DNA of 64,000 nt from Colwellia psychrerythraea 34H (lineage in GTDB: Bacteria; Pseudomonadota; Gammaproteobacteria; Enterobacterales; Alteromonadaceae), in contig NC_003910.7 of assembly GCF_000012325.1 (NCBI RefSeq), positions 3,224,001 through 3,288,000 on the forward strand, written 5' to 3'. Every line of letters starts with the position of its first letter. Within the stretch, counting starts at the first letter, position 1. Made by a program: the position numbers and the translations under genes. Shown here piece by piece: positions 1-7,912 of the stretch. The notes beneath the pieces were generated by a model. The model was not told the origin of the DNA. It ran no database searches and saw only the letters and a list, made by a program, of their open reading frames with translations.

Positions 1-1147
1 CCGCTAAGAATGTTACTGAACGGTCAGGTCGATTCGGTAATTTTGAAAAAGCTTCTGCTACTTCAATCAAAGCTGCCGTACCTGTCGCATTATCACGGGC
101 ACCATTATAAATTTGGTCGCCTGTTTTGGTTAAATCTGTACCTAAGTGATCCCAATGCGCTGAGTATAAAATATGCTCGCCCGCTTGTTTTTGACCAGGT
201 AAAGTTGCAATAAAATTATATGAAATTGATTTTTTTATAGTATTTTTAACCGTAATAGAGGCATCTAAATTACCCATATCAATATTAAAACTGCCTTGTG
301 CGGCGCGTTCTTTCATTTTATCAAAATCTAGACCTGCTTTTGCAAATAACTCAGCTGCAACAGTGCTGTTAACCCAACCTTCCACTGCAACGCGATCTTT
401 ATTTAAATCATCACGTTGAAAACTAAATTGTGGACCAGTCCAAGAGTTTTTAACTACCGACCAGCCATATGAAGCCGGTGCAGTTTCATGAATGATAATT
501 GCCCCTTCAGCACCTTGACGGCTCGCTTCTTCATATTTGTAAGTCCAACGACCATAATAGGTCATGGCATTACCATTGAAAACTTCAGGGTCTTGTGTAG
601 CAAAACCTGGATCATTAACTAAAATAACAACCGTTTTACCCTTAACATCAAGATCTTTATAATCGTTCCAATTGTATTCTGGCGCATTAACACCGTAACC
701 AACAAAAACAAGCTCAGAATTTTTAAGCTGCTCTAATTCACTGATTCGAGCACTGCCCATTACCATATCAGTGCCGTGCTGGTAGTTTTTACCACCAATA
801 GACAATGTCATATCGCTTGACGCTTCAATGGATACTAACGGTACTTCTTGTAAAAAGCTGTCACCATTACCTGGCTTAAAGCCAATAGCAGTAAACTGCT
901 CAGTTAAATATTCAAGAGTTAGTCTTTCACCTTCGCTTGATGGCGCACGACCACCAAATTTATCAGAAGATAATACTTTTACGTGTTCAATTAATTGCGC
1001 TGTATTAATGCTGTCATAGCTAGCACTAATATCTTGGGCGCTATTCCCTTGTGAGGAGTTAACTTTCGAAGAGTCATCAGACGTTGTTGCAACACAACCT
1101 ACCAGCACTGCGGCCGATAAAAGCGATAATCCAATTTTTTTTATCAT
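1..1147 (-). CDS. M28-family zinc aminopeptidase lipoprotein (partial)
   Basis: This open frame runs off the left edge, so only about 382 N-terminal codons are present. The start at 1147 gives a lipoprotein signal with lipobox LVGC (Cys18), so the product is probably anchored in the envelope. A PA-like insert is followed by the beginning of the M28 metallopeptidase core: YSAHWDHLG supplies a zinc-ligand His, and ARDNATG supplies the bridging Asp. Family members release N-terminal amino acids from peptides outside the cytoplasm. The C-terminal catalytic residues lie outside the window. The gene is divergent from the next one, with 233 bp between them. Confidence 0.85.
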   Translation of the reverse strand, partial: MIKKIGLSLLSAAVLVGCVATTSDDSSKVNSSQGNSAQDISASYDSINTAQLIEHVKVLSSDKFGGRAPSSEGERLTLEYLTEQFTAIGFKPGNGDSFLQEVPLVSIEASSDMTLSIGGKNYQHGTDMVMGSARISELEQLKNSELVFVGYGVNAPEYNWNDYKDLDVKGKTVVILVNDPGFATQDPEVFNGNAMTYYGRWTYKYEEASRQGAEGAIIIHETAPASYGWSVVKNSWTGPQFSFQRDDLNKDRVAVEGWVNSTVAAELFAKAGLDFDKMKERAAQGSFNIDMGNLDASITVKNTIKKSISYNFIATLPGQKQAGEHILYSAHWDHLGTDLTKTGDQIYNGARDNATGTAALIEVAEAFSKLPNRPDRSVTFLA

Positions 1148-1380
1148 AATTATTATACTTATTCTGTGAAAAAGATGGTCGAAGTATAAAGGGTCTCAAA
1201 ACAACTAACCAGTATCGAGATGTAAATCAACGCAAGACAAGAAACACAAACTGTCATGGTCAGTTTCCACAAGAGTAAATAATCCCCTCACATGCTGATA
1301 GATTTTAAATGCGCGCTGGTTTACAGTAATAAAATAACTGATACCCGTTACCAATCAAATACTTTACCTATAAGAATATA

Positions 1381-1704
1381 ATGAAAGAATCCTTAAAAGA
1401 ACTCTCTGAAATAGTCGCCAAAGCCAATGATATATTTTATGACCGTAATAAAAATGTTGATACCCTCATGGGTATTATGGATAAAACATTACGTAAGCAA
1501 GGCATGAACGCAGATGCAATAACAATAGATTGTATCGCTATCAATAAGAAAATTGTCTTGGTGCTTCATGATAGCAAGCCTGATCGAGTCGACATTGCCC
1601 TTGGTGACAAAGCAGGTGTGGTTCATTCGTCAACTGAGTATGAATTAAAAAACGTTAATATTGTGCAAATACTCGATATGATGGAAGAAAACTTTCTGAA
1701 CTAA
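1381..1704 (+). CDS. Conserved hypothetical protein, 107 aa
   Basis: I do not recognise this protein. It is a soluble 107-residue product with no signal peptide or membrane segment. It has an N-terminal helix-rich part (SLKELSEIVAKAND) and a C-terminal half that looks alpha/beta. The frame is bounded by normal spacing and is followed by a CPXCG gene on the same strand 82 bp later, so the two may be co-transcribed. No catalytic motif is visible. Confidence 0.6.
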   Translation: MKESLKELSEIVAKANDIFYDRNKNVDTLMGIMDKTLRKQGMNADAITIDCIAINKKIVLVLHDSKPDRVDIALGDKAGVVHSSTEYELKNVNIVQILDMMEENFLN

Positions 1705-1786
1705 TTTAATAAATGAAATAGGTTTTAGAAATATTATGCCGCAATCATTGCTAACGATATCTTTAAATTAAATAAGGAATTTTTCG

Positions 1787-1990
1787 ATGGAATTAAATCA
1801 ATTATCTGAAAAAACTATCGGTTGTCCATACTGCGGTGAATCAATCAAGGTGCTCATTGATGCATCCGAATTGGACCAACAGTACATTGAAGATTGCCAA
1901 GTATGTTGTAAACCGATAAATTTCATTATTTCTGAAAGTATTGATGGTGAGCTTACCGTGAATGTTTATAGCGAAGATGAAGCATTTTAA
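1787..1990 (+). CDS. CPXCG-motif cysteine-rich protein
   Basis: A 67-residue protein with two cysteine pairs, CPYCG near residue 13 and CQVCC near residue 37, the layout of the small CPXCG family of putative zinc-binding proteins found across gammaproteobacteria. The tail is acidic (YSEDEAF). An AAGGAAT-like ribosome site lies just before the ATG. The biochemical role of the family is not known to me; zinc binding is inferred from the cysteines. Confidence 0.8.
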   Translation: MELNQLSEKTIGCPYCGESIKVLIDASELDQQYIEDCQVCCKPINFIISESIDGELTVNVYSEDEAF

Positions 1991-2097
1991 TCATTGCCTA
2001 GTTAATAGAAACCTAGTTAATAGATAAAGCGACACTTGTAACCCTTAAGCAAGTTCCAATTCACTAAACAGTTAACCAACGTTATCAAAGGCGAATC

Positions 2098-2517
2098 ATG
2101 ATTTCTAAAGAAGAACTAACCGAGTTCCTACACTCTGAATTTCCTCAAACAAAATGTTCGATTGATGAAGTTGGGAATCGAGGAGCAATCGTTAGACACA
2201 GGGTTGGACAAGATGAATTGCGCCCCGGTGGCACTGTCTCTGGTCCCGTAATGATGACCACGGCTGATGTTGCTCTGTACGTGGCAATCTTAGGCGAAAT
2301 TGGGCTTGTGCCACTCGCCGTCACTACCAGTTTAACGATTAACTTTCTTCGTAAACCTTCACCGCAAATGGATATTATCGGCAAGTGTACCTTGATAAAA
2401 GTCGGAAGAATTCTTGTAGTTGGCGAGGTTGAGTTGTATTCCGATGGTGAAGCAGAGCCGGTAGCCCATGTTATTGGCACGTACTCCATACCTCCGACAA
2501 AAATTAATAATGACTAA
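2098..2517 (+). CDS. PaaI-like hotdog-fold thioesterase
   Basis: A 139-residue single hotdog domain of the PaaI/YdiI type. The stretch LRPGGTVSGPVMMTTADVALYVAI corresponds to the family's active-site helix region (seen here around residues 40-63), and TTSLTINFLRKP is the characteristic central strand. These enzymes hydrolyse acyl-CoA thioesters; the substrate cannot be read from sequence. A long antisense frame over the same bases is a shadow. The gene stands alone, preceded by a 107-bp gap. Confidence 0.85.
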   Translation: MISKEELTEFLHSEFPQTKCSIDEVGNRGAIVRHRVGQDELRPGGTVSGPVMMTTADVALYVAILGEIGLVPLAVTTSLTINFLRKPSPQMDIIGKCTLIKVGRILVVGEVELYSDGEAEPVAHVIGTYSIPPTKINND

Positions 2518-2540
2518 GAGCGATGCTAATTCACTTAAAT

Positions 2541-2567
2541 GCTAGCGCTTTGATAGATAGCGTTAGC
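2541..2567 (+). terminator. Possible stem-loop downstream of thioesterase gene
   Basis: GCTAGCGCT at 2541-2549 pairs with AGCGTTAGC at 2559-2567 (one mismatch). No T-run follows, so it is only a weak terminator candidate. The rest of 2568-2831 shows nothing I can name. Confidence 0.3.
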
Positions 2568-2831
2568 CCCAACCTTCACGTATTGAAAACTTAAGTACAG
2601 CTCAAAAAGGCATAACTAACCATTACGCTTGTCCTCAAACAAAAAAACACGCCATTATTTATCTATTAGACTTTAGTTACTCGACTGCAAGAGTAGCCAA
2701 GATTCCAAGCAATTGATTTATGTTCACCTATACTTCATCACGAGCTTTGGTGGATTTGTCTTTGAAAATACGCTGAAGTTCTCAGTTATCATAATGTTAA
2801 TTCTACAATTCACCCCCTAGGAGAAACAATA

Positions 2832-3308
2832 ATGAAAAAACGATTCATAACACTCTTTGGATTGTTAGTTCTCGCTATTACCTATGCCCAGACAGCGATT
2901 GCGACCGAGCAAGAAGTCAAAAATACTATCGTAAACGATAATGCTTATGTTAAAAAAAATCTTAAGGTACCTGAAGGCACTTATTCTAAAGAAGGTGCTA
3001 TGGAGTTCTGGTCTAGTGGCGGACTCATTCAACATGTTAAAGCAGACGGTCGATTAGAAGAATATGACTCTTTCAATATCGATGTTAAACATATTGATGT
3101 GACTATTTTAGTACCTGATGAAGTTGCAATAGCGCACTATTATTCCGAGGGTTCTATGACGCCAAAAGGAAGTCCTGCGGTCAGTAATTATAGGACCCGA
3201 GTTAGTCAGATATATACTAAAGAAGCGGGGAAATGGAAGGTACGATCGTCACATTGGTCACCGATAACGGGTGGTTCAGGTACAAGTCAAACCGCCATAG
3301 TTGAATAA
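2832..3308 (+). CDS. Secreted SnoaL/NTF2-like (DUF4440-type) protein
   Basis: A 158-residue protein with a clear Sec signal peptide (MKKRFITLFGLLVLAITYAQTAIA, cleavage expected after the AIA). The mature part has the NTF2-like cone-fold pattern: an N-terminal helix region, then strands ending in SQIYTKEAGKWKVRSSHWSP, typical of DUF4440/SnoaL-like proteins. A GGAG ribosome site lies at 2820-2823. Function unknown; probably periplasmic. A second, unrelated NTF2-like protein is encoded at 32674. Confidence 0.7.
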   Translation: MKKRFITLFGLLVLAITYAQTAIATEQEVKNTIVNDNAYVKKNLKVPEGTYSKEGAMEFWSSGGLIQHVKADGRLEEYDSFNIDVKHIDVTILVPDEVAIAHYYSEGSMTPKGSPAVSNYRTRVSQIYTKEAGKWKVRSSHWSPITGGSGTSQTAIVE

Positions 3309-3757
3309 TCCTATTTTTTTGATAAAGAGCAAAATACAAATAATTACTTCAAGAAATAAATAGTGATGGAGAGCGCAAACTAGGCAGGCAATCTCTCCAT
3401 TACAAACCCCATAAAAACAGTCATAATTGAAATTAACTTGTTAACGTTCGGTAACTTTGGTGATGTTCTCTAAGTCGGATAAGTTATGCTCAACTGTTAA
3501 GATTGTTATCACTCCGCTCTGACAATAAACTTCTTAAAATCACATCACTTAATTGGTATTACTCATTTCTTCTTTGTGGCAATTTGCGATAAATTAATGT
3601 TATTGTTTAAACAAAGAGCGTTCAAATTTAACTGCTCGTCATCCTCTACCAAGTGCGCTCACCTTTGATAGCTAACAACATAAGTTGTTTTTTGATTAAA
3701 GCCACGGTAAGAGTGCATGGGATTAGTCAATGACTCAAAGAACTAAGAGGTATAGAA
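3309..3757. other. Intergenic region without recognised gene
   Basis: 449 bp with no convincing frame. The only structure seen is an 8-bp inverted repeat, ATGGAGAG (3366-3373) with CTCTCCAT (3393-3400), without a T-run. It could be a weak terminator for the upstream gene. Confidence 0.4.
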
Positions 3758-4396
3758 ATGGATTCAAATTTTTGGCATCAACTATGGGAAAGCAATGAAA
3801 TAGGGTTTCATCAACGTGCCGTTAACCCGTTATTAGCTGAATATATCAATACCCTTTCTTTAGCTGAAGGTGACCGACTATTTTTACCCTTATGCGGTAA
3901 AACGCTTGATATTGCCTGGTTACTCTCTAAAGGTTATCGTGTTGCTGGAGCTGAACTAAATAAACCTGCCGTAGAACAGTTATTCAGTGAACTTGGCGTA
4001 GAGCCAAGGATTTCAACATTAGGAAATTTAGACTGCTATAGTGCAGAAAATATCGATATATTTGTAGGTGATATTTTTGAGCTATCTTCTGAAATATTAG
4101 GTGGCGTTGATGCCATTTATGACAGAGCTGCATTGGTTGCCTTACCAGATCAGATGCGTAAGAAATATAGAGCACATTTACTTGAAATTACCCGTATTGC
4201 GCCACAACTGCTACTCACTTTTGAATATGATCAAACAGTAATGGAAGGTCCCCCTTTTTCGATTAGTCCAGATGATATTAAGCAGTATTACTCGGATAAA
4301 TACAGCTTGAGTCTTCTCAAAAAAATAGACGTACCTGGTGGTTTAAAGGGTAAATGTGAAGCGAGTGAAACTATTTGGCTACTGTCGGCCATCTAA
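3758..4396 (+). CDS. tpm: Thiopurine S-methyltransferase
   Basis: A 212-residue SAM-dependent methyltransferase of the TPMT family. The N-terminal FWHQLWESNEIGFHQ and the SAM-binding FLPLCGKTLDIAWL segment are near-diagnostic, followed by VAGAELNKPAV and IYDRAALVALP. Bacterial members methylate thiopurines and also selenium or tellurium compounds; the physiological substrate here is not known. Length matches the bacterial family. The start has an AAGAGG ribosome site. A DinB-like gene follows 64 bp later on the same strand. Confidence 0.92.
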   Translation: MDSNFWHQLWESNEIGFHQRAVNPLLAEYINTLSLAEGDRLFLPLCGKTLDIAWLLSKGYRVAGAELNKPAVEQLFSELGVEPRISTLGNLDCYSAENIDIFVGDIFELSSEILGGVDAIYDRAALVALPDQMRKKYRAHLLEITRIAPQLLLTFEYDQTVMEGPPFSISPDDIKQYYSDKYSLSLLKKIDVPGGLKGKCEASETIWLLSAI

Positions 4397-4460
4397 TTAA
4401 TTTTATGCCCTTTGTGAGTAATATAATAAGGAATAAAGTAACTAACTTGAGGAAATTGAA

Positions 4461-5000
4461 TTGAGTTTATCAAAAAATTTTAAAATGATGTCGCTATATA
4501 ATCAGCGGATAAATAGCCAATTAATGGCACATTGTCTGACGCTACCAAGTGAAACCTTAGAAAAAGACACTCACTCCTTTTTCCCCAATATTATCAGCTA
4601 TTGGAATCATATTTTGTTTGGTGATTTGATTTTAATGGGCCGTTTAGCTTCAAATAATATAGCGAATCTGTCGCCATTAGATTTATCAGCATTTCCAAAG
4701 CCTGGTTCACCACAAGACCTTTATCACACTAACTTACTCGATATTGCCTTATTAAGAACACAAGTTGATGCGTTACTTATTCGCTATTGCGATAATTTAA
4801 CTGAAGAGGATTGTGATAGATTTATTACTTATACCACCACTGAAGGTGTCGCTATAACCAAAGCGGTTGCAGATGTTACTCAGCATATTTTTAATCATCA
4901 AACTCATCATCGAGGACAATTAACCTGTGTATTGAGTCAGGCTGGTATTAATTATGGTTGTATGGATTTACCTGTGATTGTTGCAGAAGGCAGTCGTTAA
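4461..5000 (+). CDS. DinB-family (DinB/YfiT superfamily) protein
   Basis: 179 residues with the four-helix DinB pattern. The putative metal-binding histidines are in SYWNHILFGD (near residue 50) and in HIFNHQTHHRGQ (near residue 138). The frame opens with TTG at 4461, preceded by GAGG; no ATG gives the family's N-terminal MMSLYNQRIN helix intact, so TTG is preferred. DinB-like proteins are metal-dependent transferases or hydrolases of varied function; no specific reaction is assigned here. Confidence 0.85.
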   Translation: MSLSKNFKMMSLYNQRINSQLMAHCLTLPSETLEKDTHSFFPNIISYWNHILFGDLILMGRLASNNIANLSPLDLSAFPKPGSPQDLYHTNLLDIALLRTQVDALLIRYCDNLTEEDCDRFITYTTTEGVAITKAVADVTQHIFNHQTHHRGQLTCVLSQAGINYGCMDLPVIVAEGSR

Positions 5001-5060
5001 CTTATGAATAGCACGCGATTGTTGAATAACAAGCTGCAGCCAAAAAGACAGCCTTAGCGG

Positions 5061-5372
5061 TTATTTTCTTGTCGATGCAACAACTGCGACAAAGTGCCCA
5101 TAATAGAGTTTTTTACCGACTAAAGACTCTATTCCTGCTGCACTTGGGTAGGTTGACCATTTAGTTGAACTTGCCTCTACGGCTTCAACATTTGCCCAAG
5201 TAAGATGCCAACATATTTCCTCTGCGTTATCGGTTTTCACTAATATTTCGTGAGCAATAATATTTTCTTGCTCAGCATTTATTTCAATAAATAGTGACTC
5301 ACTTAACGCGATCACGCGCGCTAAGTTCGCTTCTTCAACCTCAAAAACTGCAAATTCAGTACATGTTGACAT
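5061..5372 (-). CDS. Hypothetical protein downstream of pfaD, 103 aa
   Basis: I do not recognise this protein. It is soluble, acidic, 103 residues, with no signal or membrane segment; the alternation of strands and helices could suit a small alpha/beta-barrel fold, but that is a guess. The ATG at 5372 has a strong GAGGAAATTAG ribosome site. It starts 25 bp after the pfaD stop on the same strand, so it is probably co-transcribed with pfaD. Confidence 0.6.
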   Translation of the reverse strand: MSTCTEFAVFEVEEANLARVIALSESLFIEINAEQENIIAHEILVKTDNAEEICWHLTWANVEAVEASSTKWSTYPSAAGIESLVGKKLYYGHFVAVVASTRK

Positions 5373-5397
5373 CTAATTTCCTCTAAACCTGTAAAGA

Positions 5398-6996
5398 CTA
5401 ATCTTCGCTACGATAGCCAGCCAGTTCAGTGCTTAAGCTAACACCTTGTAGTTTTAGCTGATTAACTCGTTGTAAGTAGGCTGCACCTTTTAACATATGC
5501 AAAGCAACGTCTACGGCGCCACGGCGAGTATAATCTTCTAAGTAAGTGCCTTTTACCCAGCTGTTAAATGCGCCAAGACTTGGGCCTGCCCAAATTTGAT
5601 AATCCATTTCACGGCCTTTCTCGCCGGTATTTGACCAGCGAGAGCTTAATCCTAAATACCAACGGAAAATTAGCGCCATTTTACGTTTAGGGCTAGATTG
5701 TGCTCGCGCCAACATTTCAGGATCACGTTCAGTGAAAAAGGCTTCAGTACCTGCCCAAACATCATCAAGATTAGAGCGAAATATCTGCTTTTCAATCTTA
5801 AGACGTTCGTCGGCTGGAATAGCTTCAATTGAGTCATAGTTAATGTACAGCTCGTAAAGTTTCTTCGCGCGCATAGCGAACATTGAACCACGCTTAACAA
5901 CTTGCAACTTCACGCCCATTTCAAACATATCTGCCGCTGGTGCCATAGTAACATCGGCCATTTCAACCTGAGCCAGTAACTTACGAGTGTATTCAGAAGC
6001 GCCAGCTTCAACACATGCTTGGTTTACCGAGCCTAAAACAATATAAGCTGAGCCCATATTAAAGGCAGCTAATGCAGCTTCAGGGGTACCAATACCACCA
6101 CCAGCACCAACACGTAGCGCTGGAGAGAAGTTGTACTGTGCTTGAACTTCATCACGAAGCGCTATAATCGTCGGCAATAAGGTTAAGAAAGGTCGATTAT
6201 CGGTATGGCCACCAGAGTCTGCTTCAGCGGTTATATCATCAGCCATAGGTACAAGCTTTGAAAGCTCAGCTTGCTCTTGGGTGACTTTACCTTGAGCCAG
6301 TAGCTTATCAATTAGTTTTTGTGGCGCAGGCTCCATAAAGCGACGACCAACTTCAGTTCGCGATACCTTTGCAATAACTTTATTGCCGATCTTTACGCTG
6401 CCATCGCTATTTTTAGATAAACCCGCTAAACGATACCAAACGATATGTTCGGTTAACCCTAAATAAGCTGAAGCTTCTACTGTTTTAACGCCAAGCTTTA
6501 AAAAGCGTTCAACAGCGCCACGCTCTAATGCTTCTTCCGCTGGTGCATGTATTAAATTTACCGCATAAGGACCATTAGGTAATTCTGCTTGGATACGTTT
6601 AATCGCATCTTCAACAGCATCTGGTACTAATCCAGCAGCGCCGAATGAACATAAAAAACCGGCTTTGCCTAAAGCGACAACGAGCTCAACTGAGGCAATG
6701 CCATTAGCCATAGCGCCGCCATGATAAGCGTATTTAACGCCATGCTGCTTTTTATAAGCATCATCACCTAAATCTTGCGGAGTTAGCTTTTGAGCAAAAG
6801 CGACAACATCCGTATCACCGGTAGCTGCAGTAGCGTTTACTACACCAAAACTATTAGCAGATTTTGCGACATAAACCGGCTTTGTTAAATCCATTAACGC
6901 TGACTTTATTTCTACATCATTGGCTTTAACAGCGCTGCTATCAACTTTCCATGCCCAATCAATTGGATTGGCATTGCTATAACTTAAATTTGACAT
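5398..6996 (-). CDS. pfaD: PfaD, enoyl reductase of the PUFA synthase
   Basis: A 532-residue FMN-dependent TIM-barrel protein of the PfaD/nitronate monooxygenase-like class. Recognisable parts are GGAMANGIASVELVVALGKAG, the FMN phosphate-binding region RVGAGGGIGTPEAALAAFNMGSAYIVLGSVNQ (about residues 295-325), and the C-terminal MDYQIWAGPSLGAFN. PfaD reduces enoyl-ACP intermediates during EPA/DHA synthesis with PfaA-C. The start has AGGAACAAAG before the ATG. Unlike the compact Shewanella order, it is separated from pfaC by about 0.9 kb of repeats plus a GIY-YIG gene, so it probably has its own promoter. Confidence 0.97.
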   Translation of the reverse strand: MSNLSYSNANPIDWAWKVDSSAVKANDVEIKSALMDLTKPVYVAKSANSFGVVNATAATGDTDVVAFAQKLTPQDLGDDAYKKQHGVKYAYHGGAMANGIASVELVVALGKAGFLCSFGAAGLVPDAVEDAIKRIQAELPNGPYAVNLIHAPAEEALERGAVERFLKLGVKTVEASAYLGLTEHIVWYRLAGLSKNSDGSVKIGNKVIAKVSRTEVGRRFMEPAPQKLIDKLLAQGKVTQEQAELSKLVPMADDITAEADSGGHTDNRPFLTLLPTIIALRDEVQAQYNFSPALRVGAGGGIGTPEAALAAFNMGSAYIVLGSVNQACVEAGASEYTRKLLAQVEMADVTMAPAADMFEMGVKLQVVKRGSMFAMRAKKLYELYINYDSIEAIPADERLKIEKQIFRSNLDDVWAGTEAFFTERDPEMLARAQSSPKRKMALIFRWYLGLSSRWSNTGEKGREMDYQIWAGPSLGAFNSWVKGTYLEDYTRRGAVDVALHMLKGAAYLQRVNQLKLQGVSLSTELAGYRSED

Positions 6997-7023
6997 CTTT
7001 GTTCCTATTTATTCTTTATTAAT

Positions 7024-7128
7024 GTCATACCCGAAGTTACTTATCGGGTATCCACATCACTATTTCTTATTATCTTTGCTGCTTATACTTAAAGCTATGG
7101 ATTCCCGCCAAAACAACGCGGGAATGAC
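7024..7128. repeat. 105-bp inverted-end repeat, copy 1
   Basis: Begins GTCATACCCGA and ends GCGGGAATGAC, so the ends are inverted. Two small hairpins sit inside: CCCGAAG...ATCGGG near the left end and CCCGC...GCGGG at the right end. It is followed by a shared tail, GAGAGGCAAGTACT. It lies directly upstream of pfaD, so it is probably part of its leader or promoter region. Confidence 0.85.
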
Positions 7129-7175
7129 GGTAGAGAGGCAAGTACTTAAATACCATGGCACTCATTATTCCATTC

Positions 7176-7280
7176 GTCATATCCGAGGTTACTTATCGGG
7201 TATCCAAATCACTATTTCTTATTATCTTTACTGCTTATACTTAAAGCTATGGATTCCCGCCAAAACAAGGCGGGAATGAC
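7176..7280. repeat. 105-bp inverted-end repeat, copy 2
   Basis: Same element and same length as the copy at 7024, with a few substitutions (GTCATATCCGAGG at the left end). It has the same GAGAGGCAAGTACT tail, which suggests that unit plus tail was duplicated together. Open frames across these copies are repeat artefacts. Confidence 0.85.
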
Positions 7281-7313
7281 GGTTGAGAGGCAAGTACTAA
7301 TACCACAATACTC

Positions 7314-7418
7314 GTCATACCCGAAGTTACTTGTCGGGTATCCACATCACTATTTCTTATTATCTTTACTGCTTATACTTAAAGCTATGGATTCCCGCCA
7401 AAACAACGCGGGAATGAC
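7314..7418. repeat. 105-bp inverted-end repeat, copy 3
   Basis: Third copy with GTCATACCCGA and GCGGGAATGAC ends. Spacers between the three copies are 47 and 33 bp. The tail GAGAGGCAAGTGCT runs into the end of the GIY-YIG gene. Confidence 0.85.
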
Positions 7419-7434
7419 AGTTGAGAGGCAAGTG

Positions 7435-7722
7435 CTACACAATATCATTATACAAATCTAGCCACTTAGGATTGTTCTGCTCTATTAGCCTGATTTTCCA
7501 AGCCCTATTCCATTTCTTTATTACTTTTTCGCGAGTAATGGCATTTTCCATATCATCTAGCTGTTCAAAGTATACCAACTGATGCACTTCATACTCTTCG
7601 GTAAACCCACTAACAACATGATTTTTATGCTGCCAGATACGCTTAACTAAATCACTGGTAACACCAATATATAAAGTTCCGTTCTTCTTATTCGCTAGTA
7701 TATATACCGCTGGCTGTTTCAT
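7435..7722 (-). CDS. GIY-YIG superfamily nuclease-domain protein
   Basis: A 95-residue single GIY-YIG domain of the UPF0213/YhbQ-like kind. The motif appears as VYILANKKNGTLYIGVTSDLVKRIWQH, followed by the second conserved region VYFEQLDDMENAITREKVIKKW with the catalytic Glu candidate. Family members are small putative endonucleases, mostly uncharacterised. It is an insertion between pfaC and pfaD, bracketed by repeats at 7024-7418 and 7763-7902. Genes of this type are often found beside such repeats, but a role in mobilising them is only a hypothesis. Confidence 0.88.
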   Translation of the reverse strand: MKQPAVYILANKKNGTLYIGVTSDLVKRIWQHKNHVVSGFTEEYEVHQLVYFEQLDDMENAITREKVIKKWNRAWKIRLIEQNNPKWLDLYNDIV

Positions 7723-7762
7723 ATTATCGTCCCTGATAATTGTATGCTTTAAATATTAAGAT

Positions 7763-7796
7763 CAATGGATCCTCGATTAGATACTTCGAGGATGAC
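7763..7796. repeat. Half-copy of the inverted-end repeat family
   Basis: CAATGGATCCTCGA through TCGAGGATGAC forms a small hairpin (CCTCGA/TCGAGG). It matches the right half of the element at 14007-14124, which has CCCCGA/TCGGGG, and is followed by a related GAGAGGCAA tail. Confidence 0.65.
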
Positions 7797-7822
7797 GTCT
7801 GAGAGGCAAATGCCTCATTAAC

Positions 7823-7902
7823 GTCATACCCGAGGTTACTTCTTGGACTTGGCATCGATGCCACTTATTAGACAATGCATGGAGCATATTGTCCTGTATC
7901 CA
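7823..7902. repeat. 80-bp repeat downstream of pfaC (copy A)
   Basis: Begins GTCATACCCGAGG and ends TGTATCCA. The core CCACTTATTAGACAATGCAT is shared with the copy at 14154-14234. It contains a hairpin, GACAAT...ATTGTC. It lies just beyond the pfaC stop, as the other copy lies just beyond the pfaB stop. Confidence 0.75.
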
Positions 7903-7912
7903 TTGTTTATTG

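Noticed and set aside
2145..2489. Antisense 114-codon frame over the thioesterase gene
   Set aside because: It mirrors the coding strand of a recognisable family and shows no motifs.
7024..7418. CRISPR-like repeat-spacer pattern
   Set aside because: Units are 105 bp, only three, with hairpins and uneven 33- and 47-bp gaps; no cas genes. An inverted-end repeat family explains it better.
7022..7461. Two overlapping plus-strand frames of 85 and 70 codons
   Set aside because: They are made of the repeat copies themselves, with repeated peptide sequence and no ribosome site; treated as repeat artefacts.
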